A stretch of 64,000 nt of DNA from Prevotellaceae bacterium KH2P17 (GTDB lineage Bacteria > Bacteroidota > Bacteroidia > Bacteroidales > Bacteroidaceae): positions 248,001 to 312,000 of the forward strand of contig FZRE01000001.1 of NCBI GenBank assembly GCA_900199655.1. The letters are read 5' to 3'. The stretch's first letter is position 1. Every line of letters begins with the position of its first letter. The notes beneath the pieces were generated by a model. That model did no database searches and had not been told where the DNA came from. It was given only the letters and a program-made list of their open reading frames with translations. Shown here in pieces: positions 1 to 8,294 of the stretch. Both the position numbers and the translations under genes were made by a program.

Positions 1-648
1 AAGTTGTCGAAGACATTGAACAGTCCGGGCATCGAATTCATCATCGAGGCGCCCAATGACATGAGCATTCAGGACGAGCTGAACACCATGACGGCCGAGG
101 GACGCAGCAAGGTCGCCATCACTATGTTGGCCTCCGGCATGTACCTCTCGGATGGAAATACGCGCGCGTTCTCCATGAACAGCGCGCTCAGCTCGTTCCT
201 GCAAACCGAGATAAACAACGTGGCAGGCTCGGCGCTGCGCTCCATGGGGCTCGATTTAGGTATGAGTGTAGACAACACGGTGGGTGCAAGCGGCGCCATG
301 CACACCGACTACAACTTCCGTTTTGCCAAGCGATTGTGGAACAACAGGCTCAATATCGTGGTGGGAGGAAAGGTCTCCTCGGGCTCTGACCTGGAGCAGG
401 GACGCGACCAGACCTTCTTTGACAACGTGGAGCTTGAGTACCGGCTGGACCAGAACTCCAGCAAGTATTTGCGCCTGTTCTACAACAACAATAAGTACGA
501 CTGGCTCGAAGGGCCCATCGGCGAGTACGGAGCAGGCTTCATGTGGCGCCGCAAACTGCAGCACTTCTGGGACATCTTCAACTTCAAGAGCGACAAAGTA
601 CAGCTGCCGCAACAACCAAGAGACTCTGTAAGAAATGAAAAGAAATAA
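1..648 (+). CDS. tamB: TamB-like translocation/assembly protein, C-terminal fragment
   Basis: The frame is open from the first base, so only the last 215 or so residues are present and the start lies outside the window. The text reads as the conserved C-terminal TamB (DUF490) domain: amphipathic beta-strands such as FRFAKRLWNNRLNIVVGGKV, then a final YGAGFMWRRKLQHFWDIF segment before a hydrophilic tail. TamB proteins are anchored in the inner membrane, span the periplasm and work with a TamA-type outer membrane barrel in envelope biogenesis. The next gene encodes such a barrel and overlaps this one by 14 bp, so the two are almost certainly translationally coupled. The family call is inferred from sequence character and from this pairing. 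Confidence 0.85.
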   Translation, partial: KLSKTLNSPGIEFIIEAPNDMSIQDELNTMTAEGRSKVAITMLASGMYLSDGNTRAFSMNSALSSFLQTEINNVAGSALRSMGLDLGMSVDNTVGASGAMHTDYNFRFAKRLWNNRLNIVVGGKVSSGSDLEQGRDQTFFDNVELEYRLDQNSSKYLRLFYNNNKYDWLEGPIGEYGAGFMWRRKLQHFWDIFNFKSDKVQLPQQPRDSVRNEKK

Positions 649-3001
649 CCTTCTACCGGCCCTCTGGGCACTGTTGCTGGCAGCAGTAGCCGCCTCGTGC
701 TCCACTACCAGCGCCATTCCCGAGGGCGAACAGCTCTTTACCGGGCTCAAGCACATCAAGTACACGAACTTCGAGAAGAGCAAGCATGCCACCACCACGC
801 AGGAAGAAATGGAGTACGCGCTGGCTTCGGCACCCAACGGAGCGCTCCTGGGCAGCAGCTATTACCGCACGCCTTTCCAGTTCAAGCTCTGGATATGGAA
901 TGCTTTTTCGCGCTCGGAGAGCGGCTTCGGCAAGTGGATGGTCCGCGCTTTCGGCACCCAACCCAAGCTGATGAGCGCCGTGAACCCCGCTCTGCGCGCA
1001 CAGGTGGCGGCCTCGCAGCTGCGCAAGTACGGCTACTTTGACGGCAAGGTGGGCTATGAAGTCATTACACAGCACAACCCCAAGAAGGCCAAAGTGGCCT
1101 ACACGGTCGATATGGGCCATCTGTGGACGCTCGACTCCGTGCGCTACGTCAACTTTCCACCGTTTGCCGACAGCCTCATAACGGCCCATGCCGCCGAGGC
1201 GCTCATCAGAAAGGGCGACCCCTTCAGCGTGCCCGCGCTCGAAAGCGAGCGCCAACGCGTGAGCCGGCTCTTCCGCAACAACGGCTATTATTACTACAAG
1301 GCGAGTAATGCCTCGTATCTGGCCGATACGGTGAACGTGCCCGGCAAGGCGCGCGTGAGGCTGCAGATGGCCGACAGCTTGGAGACTCGCGAAACCAGGC
1401 AGTGGTACATCGGCAACATCAACGTGAACTTCCGCAAGCAGTTCATGGAGGTGCTGCGCGACAGCATGCGCCGGGGCCACTTCACGGTGCGCTACAACGG
1501 GCGCCGCCCACCCATCCGTATGGGCGCCGTCAGGGGCGGACTGCGGTTCCGTCCGCGCCAGCTCTACAACCTCGAGAACGAGGAGCAGGCCGCCTTGAAC
1601 CTGCACAGCATGGGCCTGTTCAGCTACAGTTCGCTGCAATTTACGCCCCGCGACTCGTCCGAAACGTGCGATACGCTGAACCTGACGATGGACTTGGTGT
1701 TCGACAAACCTTACCAGTTCTACATCGAAGCCAATGCCAAGGGCAAGACGTCGGGCCGCATCGGCCCCGAGCTGGTGCTGGGTTTAACGAAGAACAACGC
1801 CTTCCACGGGGGCGAGAAGCTGGACATCAACCTGCACGGCTCCTACGAGTGGCAGACCGGACACAATGCCGAGGGAAGCTCGTCGAAGTTCAATTCCTAC
1901 GAGTACGGTGGCGACGTATCGCTCGTGTTGCCGCGACTGCTCACGCCGAACACCATCTTCAAGACCCTTGAACGCCGTGAGCAAGGCGCCCGAAGGTATC
2001 GTTCAAGGCGCTTGAAGCATAGCTATTTGCAAACCCCCACTACCACGCTGAAGGCAGCGATGAATATTCTGAACCGCGCGGGGTACTTCAAACGCCATGT
2101 TGTATCGGGCGAACTGACCTACGATTTCTGGACTTCGGCACAGTCGCATCACAGTTTCAGTCCGCTTATCCTCTCGTATGAGTACATGCACGGACAAACT
2201 TCCGCCTTCCTGGACCTGCTGCAGAAGAACCCTTACCTGCAGGTTTCCATGCGCGACCAGTTTGTACCGAAGATGAGTTACACCTATAATTATATAAGCG
2301 CACCTGCCCTGCGCAATCCCATCTCGTGGTCGGTCACGGTGAGCGAGGCTGCAAACATCCTCTCGCTGGGCTATGCCGCCTTCGGCGAAAAGTGGAACGA
2401 GAAGGACAAAACCATGTTCAAGAACCCCTATGCGCAGTTTGTCAAGGTAGAGACCGACTTCTCCAAGAAGTGGCAACTCGCCGAACACACCTCGCTGGTA
2501 GGCCATGTAAGCGCCGGCGTAGTTTACAGCTACGGCAACGCCGAGCAGACTCCGTACTACGAACAGTTCTATGTGGGCGGCGCCAACAGCATCAGAGCCT
2601 TCAACGTACGCAGCATCGGGCCGGGCAGATACTTCCCGCCCGACTCCAAACTCTCGTACATCGAGCAGACCGGCGACGTGAAGTTCCTGGCTAACCTGGA
2701 GTACCGGCCCCACCTGTTCGGCAGCCTCTACGGCGCATTGTTTCTCGATGCAGGCAACGTGTGGTCGCTTCACGGCGACGACAACCGTACCGGTTCCAAG
2801 TTCGAAGCCAAGAACTTCTTCCGCCAGATGGCCGTAGGAACGGGCGTGGGACTGCGCTATGACCTCGGCCTCTTCGTCATCCGGCTCGACTGGGGCTTCG
2901 GTCTGCACGTGCCCTACGACAACGGCAAGAGCGGCTTCTACAACATCAAGTCGTTCCGCGACGGGCAGAGCATCCACCTGGCCGTGGGCTATCCGTTCTG
3001 A
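635..3001 (+). CDS. tamL: TamL, lipoprotein form of TamA (BamA/TamA superfamily outer membrane protein)
   Basis: 788 residues. The N-terminus is a lipoprotein signal (LLLAAVAASCST, Cys at about residue 22), the feature that separates Bacteroidota TamL from classical TamA. POTRA-like segments follow to roughly residue 340, then a surface-antigen D15 beta-barrel with the FYVGGANSIRAF motif typical of the family near residue 650, ending in an aromatic barrel strand (LAVGYPF). It overlaps the tamB tail by 14 bp. The pair is expected to link inner and outer membranes and assist insertion of outer membrane proteins or lipids. Residues about 444-465 are an Arg-rich stretch (LERREQGARRYRSRRLK) encoded by a DNA inverted repeat (1966-2008), which may be an in-frame repeat insertion. 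Confidence 0.9.
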   Translation: MKRNNLLPALWALLLAAVAASCSTTSAIPEGEQLFTGLKHIKYTNFEKSKHATTTQEEMEYALASAPNGALLGSSYYRTPFQFKLWIWNAFSRSESGFGKWMVRAFGTQPKLMSAVNPALRAQVAASQLRKYGYFDGKVGYEVITQHNPKKAKVAYTVDMGHLWTLDSVRYVNFPPFADSLITAHAAEALIRKGDPFSVPALESERQRVSRLFRNNGYYYYKASNASYLADTVNVPGKARVRLQMADSLETRETRQWYIGNINVNFRKQFMEVLRDSMRRGHFTVRYNGRRPPIRMGAVRGGLRFRPRQLYNLENEEQAALNLHSMGLFSYSSLQFTPRDSSETCDTLNLTMDLVFDKPYQFYIEANAKGKTSGRIGPELVLGLTKNNAFHGGEKLDINLHGSYEWQTGHNAEGSSSKFNSYEYGGDVSLVLPRLLTPNTIFKTLERREQGARRYRSRRLKHSYLQTPTTTLKAAMNILNRAGYFKRHVVSGELTYDFWTSAQSHHSFSPLILSYEYMHGQTSAFLDLLQKNPYLQVSMRDQFVPKMSYTYNYISAPALRNPISWSVTVSEAANILSLGYAAFGEKWNEKDKTMFKNPYAQFVKVETDFSKKWQLAEHTSLVGHVSAGVVYSYGNAEQTPYYEQFYVGGANSIRAFNVRSIGPGRYFPPDSKLSYIEQTGDVKFLANLEYRPHLFGSLYGALFLDAGNVWSLHGDDNRTGSKFEAKNFFRQMAVGTGVGLRYDLGLFVIRLDWGFGLHVPYDNGKSGFYNIKSFRDGQSIHLAVGYPF

Positions 3002-3093
3002 ATTTGCCTCCTGCTGCCACTCCCGAAATGTGGGCAGGAGTGGCTGCTCAAATGGAGGAAGCACAAAATAAACTGCATTTGAGGGGCCTGTAG

Positions 3094-3126
3094 TTTGCCG
3101 ATTGTCAATTAAATTGTTTACTTTTG
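3094..3126 (+). promoter_or_regulatory. Bacteroidota-type promoter for the nucleotidyltransferase gene at 3154
   Basis: TTTG at 3094-3097 (-33 element) is followed after 21 bp by TACTTTTG at 3119-3126, which matches the TAnnTTTG -7 consensus. The ATG is 27 bp further on. This is one of the two best-formed promoters in the window. Confidence 0.75.
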
Positions 3127-3153
3127 CATTCAGTTACATTAAATATCAAGATT

Positions 3154-4065
3154 ATGAAACCAACCTTATTACTTCTTGCTGCCGGCATGGGCAGTCGCTA
3201 CGGAGGCCTTAAACAGCTCGACGGGTTAGGCCCCAACGGTGAAACCATTATGGACTATTCAATCTATGACGCTATTCAGGCCGGCTTCGGCAAGATAGTT
3301 TTCGTGATTAGAAAGGACTTTGAACAGGAGTTCCGCGATAAGATACTCTCCAAATACGAAGGCCACATACCCGCTGAACTTGTGTTCCAATCGCTCGACG
3401 ACCTGCCTGCAGGCTTCTCGGTTCCCGCAGGCCGCGTAAAGCCTTGGGGCACCAACCACGCCGTATTGATGGCTAAGGACGTTATCAAGGAACCCTTCTG
3501 CGTCATCAACTGCGACGACTTCTACAACCGCGACAGCTTTATGGTACTCGGAAAGTTCCTCAGCGAGCTGCCCGAAGGCAGCCGCAACCGCTACGCCATG
3601 GTAGGTTTCCGCGTAAGCAACACGCTGAGCGAGAACGGTACAGTGGCCCGCGGCGTGTGCTCAAAGGATGAAAACGACAACCTGACCACCGTCGTTGAGC
3701 GCACCGAGATAGAGCGCCACGAGGCCGGCGTGCAGTACAAAGACGAGCAGGGGCAGTGGGTTACCGTGCCCGACAACACGCCCGTGTCCATGAATGTGTG
3801 GGGTTTTACGCCCGATTACTTCGCGTACAGCGAGGCGTACTTTAAGGAGTTCCTCTCCAATCCGGCCAACCTGGCCAACCTGAAGGCAGAGTTCTTCATC
3901 CCCCTGATGGTCAACAAGCTCATCAACGAGGGCACCGCAACGGTCAAGGTACTTGATACAACCAGCAAATGGTTCGGCGTTACCTACGCTGCCGACCGTG
4001 AGAGCGTGGTTGAGAAGATACAGAAGCTGGTGGACGAGGGCGTCTATCCCGCCAAACTCTTTTAG
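3154..4065 (+). CDS. NTP-transferase family nucleotidyltransferase
   Basis: 303 residues. The first residues after the chosen ATG are MKPTLLLLAAGMGSRYGGLK, the G-x-G-x-R nucleotide-binding signature of sugar-1-phosphate nucleotidyltransferases. A later VINCDDFYNRDSF segment supplies the metal-binding aspartates. An upstream TTG would add ten residues but falls in the promoter, so the ATG at 3154 is preferred. The enzyme should activate a phosphorylated sugar or alcohol with an NTP, but the substrate cannot be read from sequence. It has its own promoter and a downstream terminator and is therefore probably monocistronic. Close relatives in Bacteroidota are annotated only as nucleotidyltransferases. 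Confidence 0.85.
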   Translation: MKPTLLLLAAGMGSRYGGLKQLDGLGPNGETIMDYSIYDAIQAGFGKIVFVIRKDFEQEFRDKILSKYEGHIPAELVFQSLDDLPAGFSVPAGRVKPWGTNHAVLMAKDVIKEPFCVINCDDFYNRDSFMVLGKFLSELPEGSRNRYAMVGFRVSNTLSENGTVARGVCSKDENDNLTTVVERTEIERHEAGVQYKDEQGQWVTVPDNTPVSMNVWGFTPDYFAYSEAYFKEFLSNPANLANLKAEFFIPLMVNKLINEGTATVKVLDTTSKWFGVTYAADRESVVEKIQKLVDEGVYPAKLF

Positions 4066-4090
4066 CTATGGCAGGCTTACTGACAGCAAC

Positions 4091-4127
4091 AGAGGGCGCA
4101 ACCTGCGGGTTTTGCCCTCTTTTTTTA
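4091..4127 (+). terminator. Intrinsic terminator after the nucleotidyltransferase gene
   Basis: AGAGGGC(GCAACC) at 4091-4103 pairs with (GGTTTT)GCCCTCT ending at 4120, followed by a run of seven or more T. Confidence 0.85.
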
Positions 4128-4172
4128 TGCTAAAATAACACCTTCATGCACCCCGAATCGGCAATCTTTTAC

Positions 4173-4180
4173 TATCTTTG
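4173..4180 (+). promoter_or_regulatory. -7 box TATCTTTG for the nrnA-like gene
   Basis: TATCTTTG matches TAnnTTTG and ends 8 bp before the ATG at 4189, so the transcript would have almost no leader. No clear -33 TTTG is seen. Confidence 0.6.
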
Positions 4181-4188
4181 CATCCATT

Positions 4189-5232
4189 ATGCGAATAGAA
4201 ATACTCTCCGAAACCGAGCTTTCGTTGCTCAATAAGCTGATAGACGAGGCCGACAACATCGTGATTTGCTGCCACAAGTCGCCCGATGGCGACGCCTTGG
4301 GGTCCAGCCTCGCCTGGGCCGAATACCTCAAGAACCAGCGCGGCAAGGACCCGATGGTGGTGATACCCGATGCCTTTCCCGACTTTCTTCAGTGGCTGCC
4401 AAACACCGAAACGATAGTGAGATACGACAAACATGCCGACATCGTGGACGCTGTCATGCAGCACGCAGACCTTGTCTTCTGCCTTGATTTCAACGCCATG
4501 AACCGTGTCGACGAGATGGAAGAGGTGCTTACGGCCTCTCCGGGGCACAAAGTAATGATTGACCATCACCTCAACCCCGAGCCCGCAGGCATCGAGCTGC
4601 TGGCTTCCCATCCGGAGATGAGCAGCACCTCGGAGCTCATCTTCCGCATCATCTGGCAGCTGGGCGGCTTCGAACTCATGTCAAAGAAGAACGCCGCACA
4701 GATATACTGCGGCATGATGACAGACACCGGAGGCTTTACCTACAACTCAAACGACCCCGCCATCTACTTCATCATCAGCCAGCTTCTTACCAAGCAAATC
4801 AACAAAGACAAGATTTACAGGCAGGTGTTCAATAACTACAGCTCGTGGGCCATACGCCTGCGCGGCTATCTGATGTACCGGAAACTGAACGTGTTCGACG
4901 AGTTCCACGCCGCTTATTTTACCATTACGCGCCAGGACATGAAGGATTTTCACTTCATGAAGGGCGACGTCGAGGGGCTTGTCAACGAGCCCTTGCGCAT
5001 CAAGGGGCTCAAACTTTCCATCTCGCTCCGTGAGGACGACCGCCACGACAACCTCATCTGGCTGAGCCTGAGGTCGGTAGACGACTTCCCGTGCAACGAG
5101 ATGGCGGAGCGCTTCTTCAATGGTGGAGGCCACCTGAACGCCAGCGGCGGCAGGCTGCAATGCTCGATGGATGAGGCTGAAAAAATTGTACGGCAGGCCC
5201 TCATAGCCTACGCCGAGAAGCTGAAACGCTGA
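4189..5232 (+). CDS. nrnA: DHH/DHHA1 phosphoesterase, NrnA-like oligoribonuclease/pAp phosphatase
   Basis: 347 residues. DHH-family metal motifs are in order: SPDGDALGSS near residue 25, DFNAMNRVD near residue 100, and the DHH triad at residues 125-127. The C-terminal DHHA1 domain carries GGGHLNASGG near residue 312. Proteins of this architecture degrade short oligoribonucleotides and 3'-phosphoadenosine 5'-phosphate in the cytoplasm. The substrate preference here is inferred from the family. The gene sits upstream of a DUF4827 lipoprotein gene and glmM on the same strand, although each of the first two has its own -7 box. Confidence 0.85.
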   Translation: MRIEILSETELSLLNKLIDEADNIVICCHKSPDGDALGSSLAWAEYLKNQRGKDPMVVIPDAFPDFLQWLPNTETIVRYDKHADIVDAVMQHADLVFCLDFNAMNRVDEMEEVLTASPGHKVMIDHHLNPEPAGIELLASHPEMSSTSELIFRIIWQLGGFELMSKKNAAQIYCGMMTDTGGFTYNSNDPAIYFIISQLLTKQINKDKIYRQVFNNYSSWAIRLRGYLMYRKLNVFDEFHAAYFTITRQDMKDFHFMKGDVEGLVNEPLRIKGLKLSISLREDDRHDNLIWLSLRSVDDFPCNEMAERFFNGGGHLNASGGRLQCSMDEAEKIVRQALIAYAEKLKR

Positions 5233-5294
5233 CTCCGGTATGGTAAAAAAAGCAAAATAAACGCCCTGCCCAAGCCTAATAGCCAATCTTTTCG

Positions 5295-5302
5295 TATCTT
5301 TG
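5295..5302 (+). promoter_or_regulatory. -7 box TATCTTTG for the DUF4827 lipoprotein gene
   Basis: TATCTTTG (TAnnTTTG) lies 29 bp upstream of the ATG at 5332. The sequence around it (CAATCTTTTCGTATCTTTG) resembles that before the preceding gene (CAATCTTTTACTATCTTTG). Confidence 0.6.
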
Positions 5303-5331
5303 TACACTGTAACATATTATATTCACTGTAA

Positions 5332-5970
5332 ATGAAGAAACTTACCAGTCTTTTGTTACTGCTCGTCGGAGCCTTTGCCTTTATGGCTTGCAACGACACG
5401 GAGACCTATGCCGACCAGCGTAAAAGAGAGAACGCTGCCATTGCACGCTACATAGCCGACTCATCGGTAACGGTGATTTCGGAAGCTGCTTTTGCCGCCA
5501 ACGGCTACAAGACGGATGTCAGGAAGAACGAGTTCGTGCTCTTTGCCAGCAACGGCGTGTACATGCAGATTATTGAACAGGGCTGTGGAGAGAAACTGAA
5601 GGACGGCGAAACGGCCACAGTTCTCTGCCGTTTCAACGAGCGTAACCTGCTTACCGACTCGCTCATCCTGTCGAACAACGTGCTGGCATACTCCATGATA
5701 ACCGACAAGATGTCGGTTTCCAATACCTCGGGCACGTTCACCGGCTCCTTCATACAGGGCGAGAGCGTGATGGCCAACGCCTATGGAAGCACCTCGGTGC
5801 CCGGCGGCTGGCTGGTTCCCTTTACCTATATTAACGTAGGGCGGCCTGCATCAGCCAACGAAAGCATTGCCAAGGTGCGCCTCATTGTACCTGCCGCGCA
5901 AGGCCAGCGGTCGGCATCGCAGTACGTGTACCCCTGTCTTTACGACATAACCTACATGCGCGGACGGTAG
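5332..5970 (+). CDS. DUF4827 lipoprotein
   Basis: 212 residues with a lipoprotein signal (LLLLLVGAFAFMACND, Cys at residue 20). The body, with VLFASNGVYMQIIEQGCGEKL and a predicted all-beta core, matches the DUF4827 family, thought to be FKBP-like in fold; the family has no established function. It is predicted to be anchored in the periplasm or outer membrane. It sits between the nrnA-like gene and glmM on the same strand. Confidence 0.75.
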   Translation: MKKLTSLLLLLVGAFAFMACNDTETYADQRKRENAAIARYIADSSVTVISEAAFAANGYKTDVRKNEFVLFASNGVYMQIIEQGCGEKLKDGETATVLCRFNERNLLTDSLILSNNVLAYSMITDKMSVSNTSGTFTGSFIQGESVMANAYGSTSVPGGWLVPFTYINVGRPASANESIAKVRLIVPAAQGQRSASQYVYPCLYDITYMRGR

Positions 5971-6095
5971 CATTCCGTACCCCGGGCGGGCTCGGAGCGG
6001 CACTGCCGGAACGGCAAACAGCAATCAACCAACAACCGGAAACATGGAGTGGGGCCCTTCCTTGTTTCGTTTTTCCGGTTTTTAATAGAAGAAAT

Positions 6096-7499
6096 ATGAC
6101 TTTAATCAAATCCATTTCAGGCATCCGCGGTACCATTGGCGGACGCGCGGGAGACACACTAAACCCGCTCGACATCGTTAAATTCACTTCAGCCTATGCC
6201 ACCTTCATCCGGCGCAGCACGGCAGCAGGCGGCCGGCAGGCCACCAACACCATCGTGGTAGGCCGCGATGCGCGCATTTCAGGCGACATGGTAAGGAACG
6301 TGGTGTGCGGAACATTGATGGGAATGGGCTACAACGTGCTCGACATAGGCCTTGCCACAACCCCCACCACGGAGCTTGCCGTGCGCATGAGCCAAGCCGA
6401 CGGCGGCATCATTATTACCGCCAGCCACAACCCCAGGCACTGGAACGCCCTCAAACTGCTCAACAGCGAGGGTGAATTTCTGACCAAGGACAACGGCAAC
6501 GAGGTGCTGGCGATAGCCGAAAAGGAAGACTTCGAATACGCCGACGTTGACCGTCTGGGCCACTACACAGAAGATGACAGCTTCAACCGCCGCCACATCG
6601 AGGTCGTGCTCAACCTCCGTCTGGTCGACGCAGAGGCCATTCGCAAGGCGCACTTCAATGTAGTTGTCGACTCCATCAACTCCGTTGGCGGCATCATCTT
6701 GCCCCAACTGCTCGACGAGCTGGGCGTGTCCTACACCTTCCTGAACGGCAAGGCAGACGGCGACTTCGCACATAATCCCGAGCCGCTGGAGAAGAATCTG
6801 GGCGGCATCATGGGCGAGTTAGCCAAGGGCGGATACGACCTTGGCATCGTGGTTGACCCGGATGTAGACCGCCTTGCATTCATTCAGGAAGATGGCCGCA
6901 TGTTCGGAGAGGAGTACACGCTGGTGAGCGTGGCCGACTACGTGCTCTCGCACGACGCCGGAAACACCGTGAGCAACCTCAGCTCCACACGTGCACTGCG
7001 CGACGTAACGCTGAAACACGGCGGCAGTTACTACGCCGCAGCCGTTGGCGAGGTAAATGTAACGACGAAGATGAAGGAAGTTGGCGCCGTCATAGGCGGC
7101 GAGGGCAACGGCGGAGTCATCTATCCCGAGAGCCATTACGGCCGCGATGCCCTCGTAGGTATTGCCCTCTTCCTGAGCTCACTGGCCCAGAAGGGCTGCA
7201 AGGTGAGCGAACTGCGCCGCTCGTTCCCCACCTATTTCATAGCCAAGAACCGCATAGACCTCACTGCCTCTACCGATGTAGACGCCATCTTGCTGAAGGT
7301 CAAGGACATGTTCGGTGCCGAGCCGGGCGTTACGGTAACTGATATTGACGGCGTGAAGCTGGACTTTGCCGATAAGTGGGTGCACCTGCGCAAGAGCAAC
7401 ACGGAGCCTATTATCCGCGTGTACAGCGAGGCTGCCACCATGGAAGAGGCCGACGCACTGGGCAAGAAGCTCATGCAGGTGGTCTACGACATGCAGTAA
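6096..7499 (+). CDS. glmM: Phosphoglucosamine mutase
   Basis: 467 residues, a normal alpha-D-phosphohexomutase length. The phosphoserine loop TASHNP is present with the catalytic Ser at residue 110, the metal loop DPDVDR at residues 254-259, a sugar-binding GEGNGG segment near residue 335, and the C-terminal phosphate-binding RKSNTEPIIR. The enzyme converts glucosamine-6-phosphate to glucosamine-1-phosphate for UDP-GlcNAc synthesis, which feeds peptidoglycan and LPS. Phosphomannomutases share this fold; the TASHNP loop and overall similarity to Bacteroidota GlmM favour the present call. A strong terminator follows. Confidence 0.88.
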   Translation: MTLIKSISGIRGTIGGRAGDTLNPLDIVKFTSAYATFIRRSTAAGGRQATNTIVVGRDARISGDMVRNVVCGTLMGMGYNVLDIGLATTPTTELAVRMSQADGGIIITASHNPRHWNALKLLNSEGEFLTKDNGNEVLAIAEKEDFEYADVDRLGHYTEDDSFNRRHIEVVLNLRLVDAEAIRKAHFNVVVDSINSVGGIILPQLLDELGVSYTFLNGKADGDFAHNPEPLEKNLGGIMGELAKGGYDLGIVVDPDVDRLAFIQEDGRMFGEEYTLVSVADYVLSHDAGNTVSNLSSTRALRDVTLKHGGSYYAAAVGEVNVTTKMKEVGAVIGGEGNGGVIYPESHYGRDALVGIALFLSSLAQKGCKVSELRRSFPTYFIAKNRIDLTASTDVDAILLKVKDMFGAEPGVTVTDIDGVKLDFADKWVHLRKSNTEPIIRVYSEAATMEEADALGKKLMQVVYDMQ

Positions 7500-7522
7500 C
7501 GGCTTTCGCCCAATCACATACA

Positions 7523-7558
7523 GAGGCATCTCCCCAATCGGTGGAGATGCCTCTTTTT
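7523..7558 (+). terminator. Intrinsic terminator of glmM
   Basis: GAGGCATCTCC (7523-7533) and GGAGATGCCTC (7543-7553) form a perfect 11-bp stem with a 9-nt loop, followed by TTTTT. Confidence 0.9.
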
Positions 7559-7630
7559 GTGCCTTTACAGTAGCAAACATCGTTGCTGCGGTTGCCGGAA
7601 ATCCTTATGAAGGGTGCTGAAGCTATGCTT

Positions 7631-7706
7631 CGGGAACTTTCGACAAGTGTCGCACGATTATTCGACACCTGTCACACAATCGTGCGACACTTGTCGAAAG
7701 TTCCCG
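7631..7706. repeat. Interspersed palindromic repeat, copy 1 of 7
   Basis: Perfect 29-bp inverted arms (7631-7659 and 7678-7706), starting CGGGAACTTTCGACAAGTGT, around an 18-bp centre. The inner unit CGACAAGTGTCG is itself a small palindrome. Other copies are at 25853, 31256, 37189, 41737, 51622 and 57031. All are intergenic. Confidence 0.9.
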
Positions 7707-7817
7707 ATTGTGGTCTTTTGCACCTTGAGAGGATGTTTCTTTGCCCCTTTTTCATGCCTTTTTCTTTCTGCACGTTTATGGGTTCATTTGTTCGTTTGCT
7801 GTTCTGCTGCTTGCACA

Positions 7818-8207
7818 TCATCCCCTCCTAACCTCCCCTTTCTAAGGGGAGGAAGCGTTGGTGACAATTCGTTTTGTAATTGAATAAGAGATTGCAAAAG
7901 GTGGAAGAAAAGCTAACTGGTATCCTCCCCTTAGAAAGGGGAGGCGGAGGAGGGGATGATGATTAGCAGGTTTATTGCCTCGGAGCTCGCGTATCATCCC
8001 CTCCTAACCTCCCCTTTCTAAGGGGAGGAAGCGTTGGTGACAATTCGTTTTGTAATTGAATAAGATAAAGTGAAAAGTAGAAGATAAGCTAACTGGTATC
8101 CTCCCCTTAGAAAGGGGAGGCGGAGGAGGGGATGATGATTAGCAGGTTTATTGCCTCGGAGTTCGCGTATCATCCCCTCCTAACCTCCTCTTTCTAAGGG
8201 GAGGAAC
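7818..8207. repeat. Tandem 176-bp repeat built from a MITE-like inverted-repeat element, about 2.2 copies
   Basis: Units start at 7818, 7994 and 8170, giving a period of 176 bp. Each full unit contains an element (7818-7962 and 7994-8138) whose ends are inverted copies of one another (CCCCTCCTAACCTCCCCTTT at the left; AGAAAGGGGAGG, then GAGGAGGGGATGATGA, at the right). The third unit is only the left end, with one CCCC to CTCC change. A further diverged copy lies at 51754-51895. Apart from these repeats the gap 7560-8237 holds nothing I can support. Confidence 0.9.
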
Positions 8208-8237
8208 CGCAACAGCCGATGTTTGGCGAGACTTTTA

Positions 8238-8269
8238 TTTGGAACTTCTGCGTTTTTTTCGTAGATTTG
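8238..8269 (+). promoter_or_regulatory. Promoter of the GH89 gene
   Basis: TTTG at 8238-8241 and TAGATTTG at 8262-8269 are separated by 20 bp, matching the -33/-7 arrangement of Bacteroidota. The ATG is at 8295. Confidence 0.75.
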
Positions 8270-8294
8270 CAACCGATACTAATACCTTGTCGTC

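Noticed and set aside
653-1639. 328-codon open frame on the - strand
   Set aside because: Antisense shadow of tamL.
7583-7883. Two overlapping + strand open frames
   Set aside because: They cross the palindromic repeat and the MITE-like repeat and have no protein-like character.
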